From Calothrix sp. NIES-2100 (GTDB lineage: Bacteria > Cyanobacteriota > Cyanobacteriia > Cyanobacteriales > Nostocaceae): DNA of 64,000 bases. Of the stretch, positions 62,785-64,000 are shown piece after piece. The DNA lies in assembly GCF_002368195.1 (NCBI RefSeq), contig NZ_AP018178.1, positions 2,872,791-2,936,790 of the forward strand. Reading direction: 5' to 3'. The position numbers and the translations under genes are program-made. Each line of letters starts with the position of its first letter. The stretch's first letter is position 1. The notes beneath the pieces are model-generated. The model was not told the origin of the DNA and did not search any database. It was given only the letters and a program-made list of their open reading frames with translations.

Positions 62785-63931
62785 TATCATGCTATTTGCT
62801 ATCTATTAACATCATGAACAACATCTAACTAAAGAATAAAGAAATAATATTCTTAGGATTAGTGTCAGTAAACCAGGTATGCCATTAGTAATAAAAAAGC
62901 TAGTTTTCTCAAAAGTTGTTCATTTTCCAATAAAATATAAAATGCAGAATTGATTCGTTGCTGTTGTGACAGGAAAAATAGCGCACACTTGCCGTTAAAG
63001 GAAGTTATAGCGGCAAAAGCATCTTGGCTAAGTCTGGCGATTAAATTTTTTAATTCAACGGGCGTTCATAGTCTTAACTCAATCAAAATTTCCTAAATTT
63101 TTCTTCAACAAAAGCATATCGCTGACTCGTTAGACTAGTTCCTAAAAAACTCTGGAAGAAACATAATACCATAACATCTCACATTCAAGGAAAGAGGAAA
63201 TCATTATTTTTAAACGCGCCGTGGTCAAGGTGTTTTAGTTAGAGATGTGCTGTGCGATCGCTAGTCAGAAAGTCCACACTACCAGCTAACTCTCCACAGC
63301 AGAAAGTGTTTTCACTATCATTTGACTACTGCAAGCGTACTTGATACTCATAAATGGAGATGTTTATGCGGTCAAGACTTTGGTAATTTTGTTTTTCACT
63401 TTTTCTACTAAATTTGATATTGCAATTCAGTAGACTATGACTACCTCATGATAAATTTGGTTACTTACAGTTAATAAATGTTGAACTAACTTAAGGAAAG
63501 TTGAGAATGTTATTAACATCTCATAAATTAGTCTATAATTACTCAGCTTTTTTTCATTTACGCCTTCTTATATAGTTCAGTAGAGTTATTCATTTACTAA
63601 AAATTATTTTTCCTGATTTTTGGAAACCTAATTGCTCATTTGCTTAGATAAAAATGCAATAGATATGTGGTTTTTTGTCACTTATTTACAAGACCATAAT
63701 TACTGGATAAATCACTGTTTAATTCTACAGAGGTTATCTAGCTATCAAATTTTTGAACCTGTTTTGTCATCAAACATGAAGCAACTAACCATCACTGTAT
63801 AAAAAATATTGTACACCTCAATATTTTTTGGGTGCAGTTATTATAGCTATTCTTGCTAAAATTTAAATAATCTTTATTCAAGGGCTAAATAATAGTATTT
63901 CTCTGGCTTTATAAAAGAATTACAAAGTCAT
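62785..63931. other. 1.1-kb A+T-rich region without a recognisable gene
   Basis: No frame on either strand has a credible start and length. There is one HIP1-like octamer near 63256, and the sequence is otherwise rich in T-tracts and TATA-like stretches. It may be a long regulatory leader for a gene that starts at the window end, or decayed sequence. Confidence 0.4.
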
Positions 63932-64000
63932 ATGGGTGAATCTAAACTTTCAGTGAATAAGATGAATAAATTACAAAAGACAGAATCAGAAAAAACTTAT
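63932..64000 (+). CDS. Possible N-terminus of a gene running off the window
   Basis: An ATG at 63932 opens a frame of 23 codons that continues past the end. The start is Lys/Ser/Asn-rich (MGESKLSVNKMNKLQK). There is no clear ribosome site, and a second in-frame ATG follows at 63962. Too short to classify. Confidence 0.25.
   Translation, partial: MGESKLSVNKMNKLQKTESEKTY

Noticed and set aside
1..64000. tRNA or rRNA genes
   Set aside because: No stretch with the conserved T-loop and CCA-adjacent pattern or rRNA blocks was recognised by eye; a covariance-model scan would be decisive.

Overview
The window comes from a cyanobacterium, most likely a filamentous heterocyst-forming type (Nostoc/Calothrix/Tolypothrix group). 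The evidence is the very frequent HIP1 octamer GCGATCGC, heptanucleotide short tandem repeats (atgacca, ggggcat, gtcaaca types) between many genes, and cyanobacterial genes: GUN4, a one-helix high-light-inducible protein, plant-type zeta-carotene desaturase, large Hanks-type kinases, and cobalamin genes. The lineage is inferred from gene content; there is no rRNA or tRNA gene to confirm it.

Layout. 1-6.4 kb: the end of a papain-like protease, two convergent Ser/Thr kinases (one with a TPR tail), a rhomboid-fold membrane protein that lacks both catalytic residues, and a small heat shock protein with a clean terminator. 6.4-15.5 kb: a GCS2-type ligase, a zinc-ribbon/winged-helix pair, a GHL10-type glycosyl hydrolase, the B12 enzyme CobH, a lone TnpB nuclease whose right end abuts a membrane-protein gene, and dapB. 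15.7-32 kb: one gene for a 5,431-residue protein built from 23 pre-peptidase C-terminal (PPC) repeats, an IPT/TIG domain, a YD-repeat/RHS core, a Calx-beta domain, RTX-like repeats and a C-terminal domain resembling 'bluetail' surface proteins. 32-37.6 kb: a Uma2 nuclease-fold protein, a MalK/UgpC-type ABC ATPase, gun4, icd and a lipoprotein-like Mn superoxide dismutase. 37.6-44 kb: a second giant secreted protein (DUF4347, delta-60 propeller repeats, cadherin-like modules, RTX). 45-49.5 kb: a third kinase followed by a PstS-like binding protein, a PIN/HicB-like toxin-antitoxin pair and a WD40 protein. 49.6-50.4 kb: a 22-copy 21-bp tandem array and a 223-bp nested inverted-repeat element. 50.5-62.4 kb: HLIP, ald, a GST, an ABC-2 export pair, peroxiredoxin Q, cobQ with a ferredoxin, and crtQ with an SRPBCC partner. 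62.6-64 kb: a 52-residue ribbon-helix-helix protein, then about 1.1 kb of A+T-rich sequence without a gene.

How the genes fit together. Most of the window is housekeeping and stress metabolism (lysine, TCA/2-oxoglutarate, alanine, B12, carotenoid and chlorophyll synthesis, peroxide and superoxide defence). The accessory part is dominated by two very large proteins with RTX-type repeats. They look like type I secretion substrates displayed at or released from the cell surface, but no HlyB/HlyD/TolC-type exporter is present here. The strongest candidates for something undescribed are the RHS-in-RTX giant with an 11-unit higher-order PPC duplication, the DUF4347/propeller protein, the doubly substituted rhomboid, and several families of palindromic or tandem non-coding repeats.
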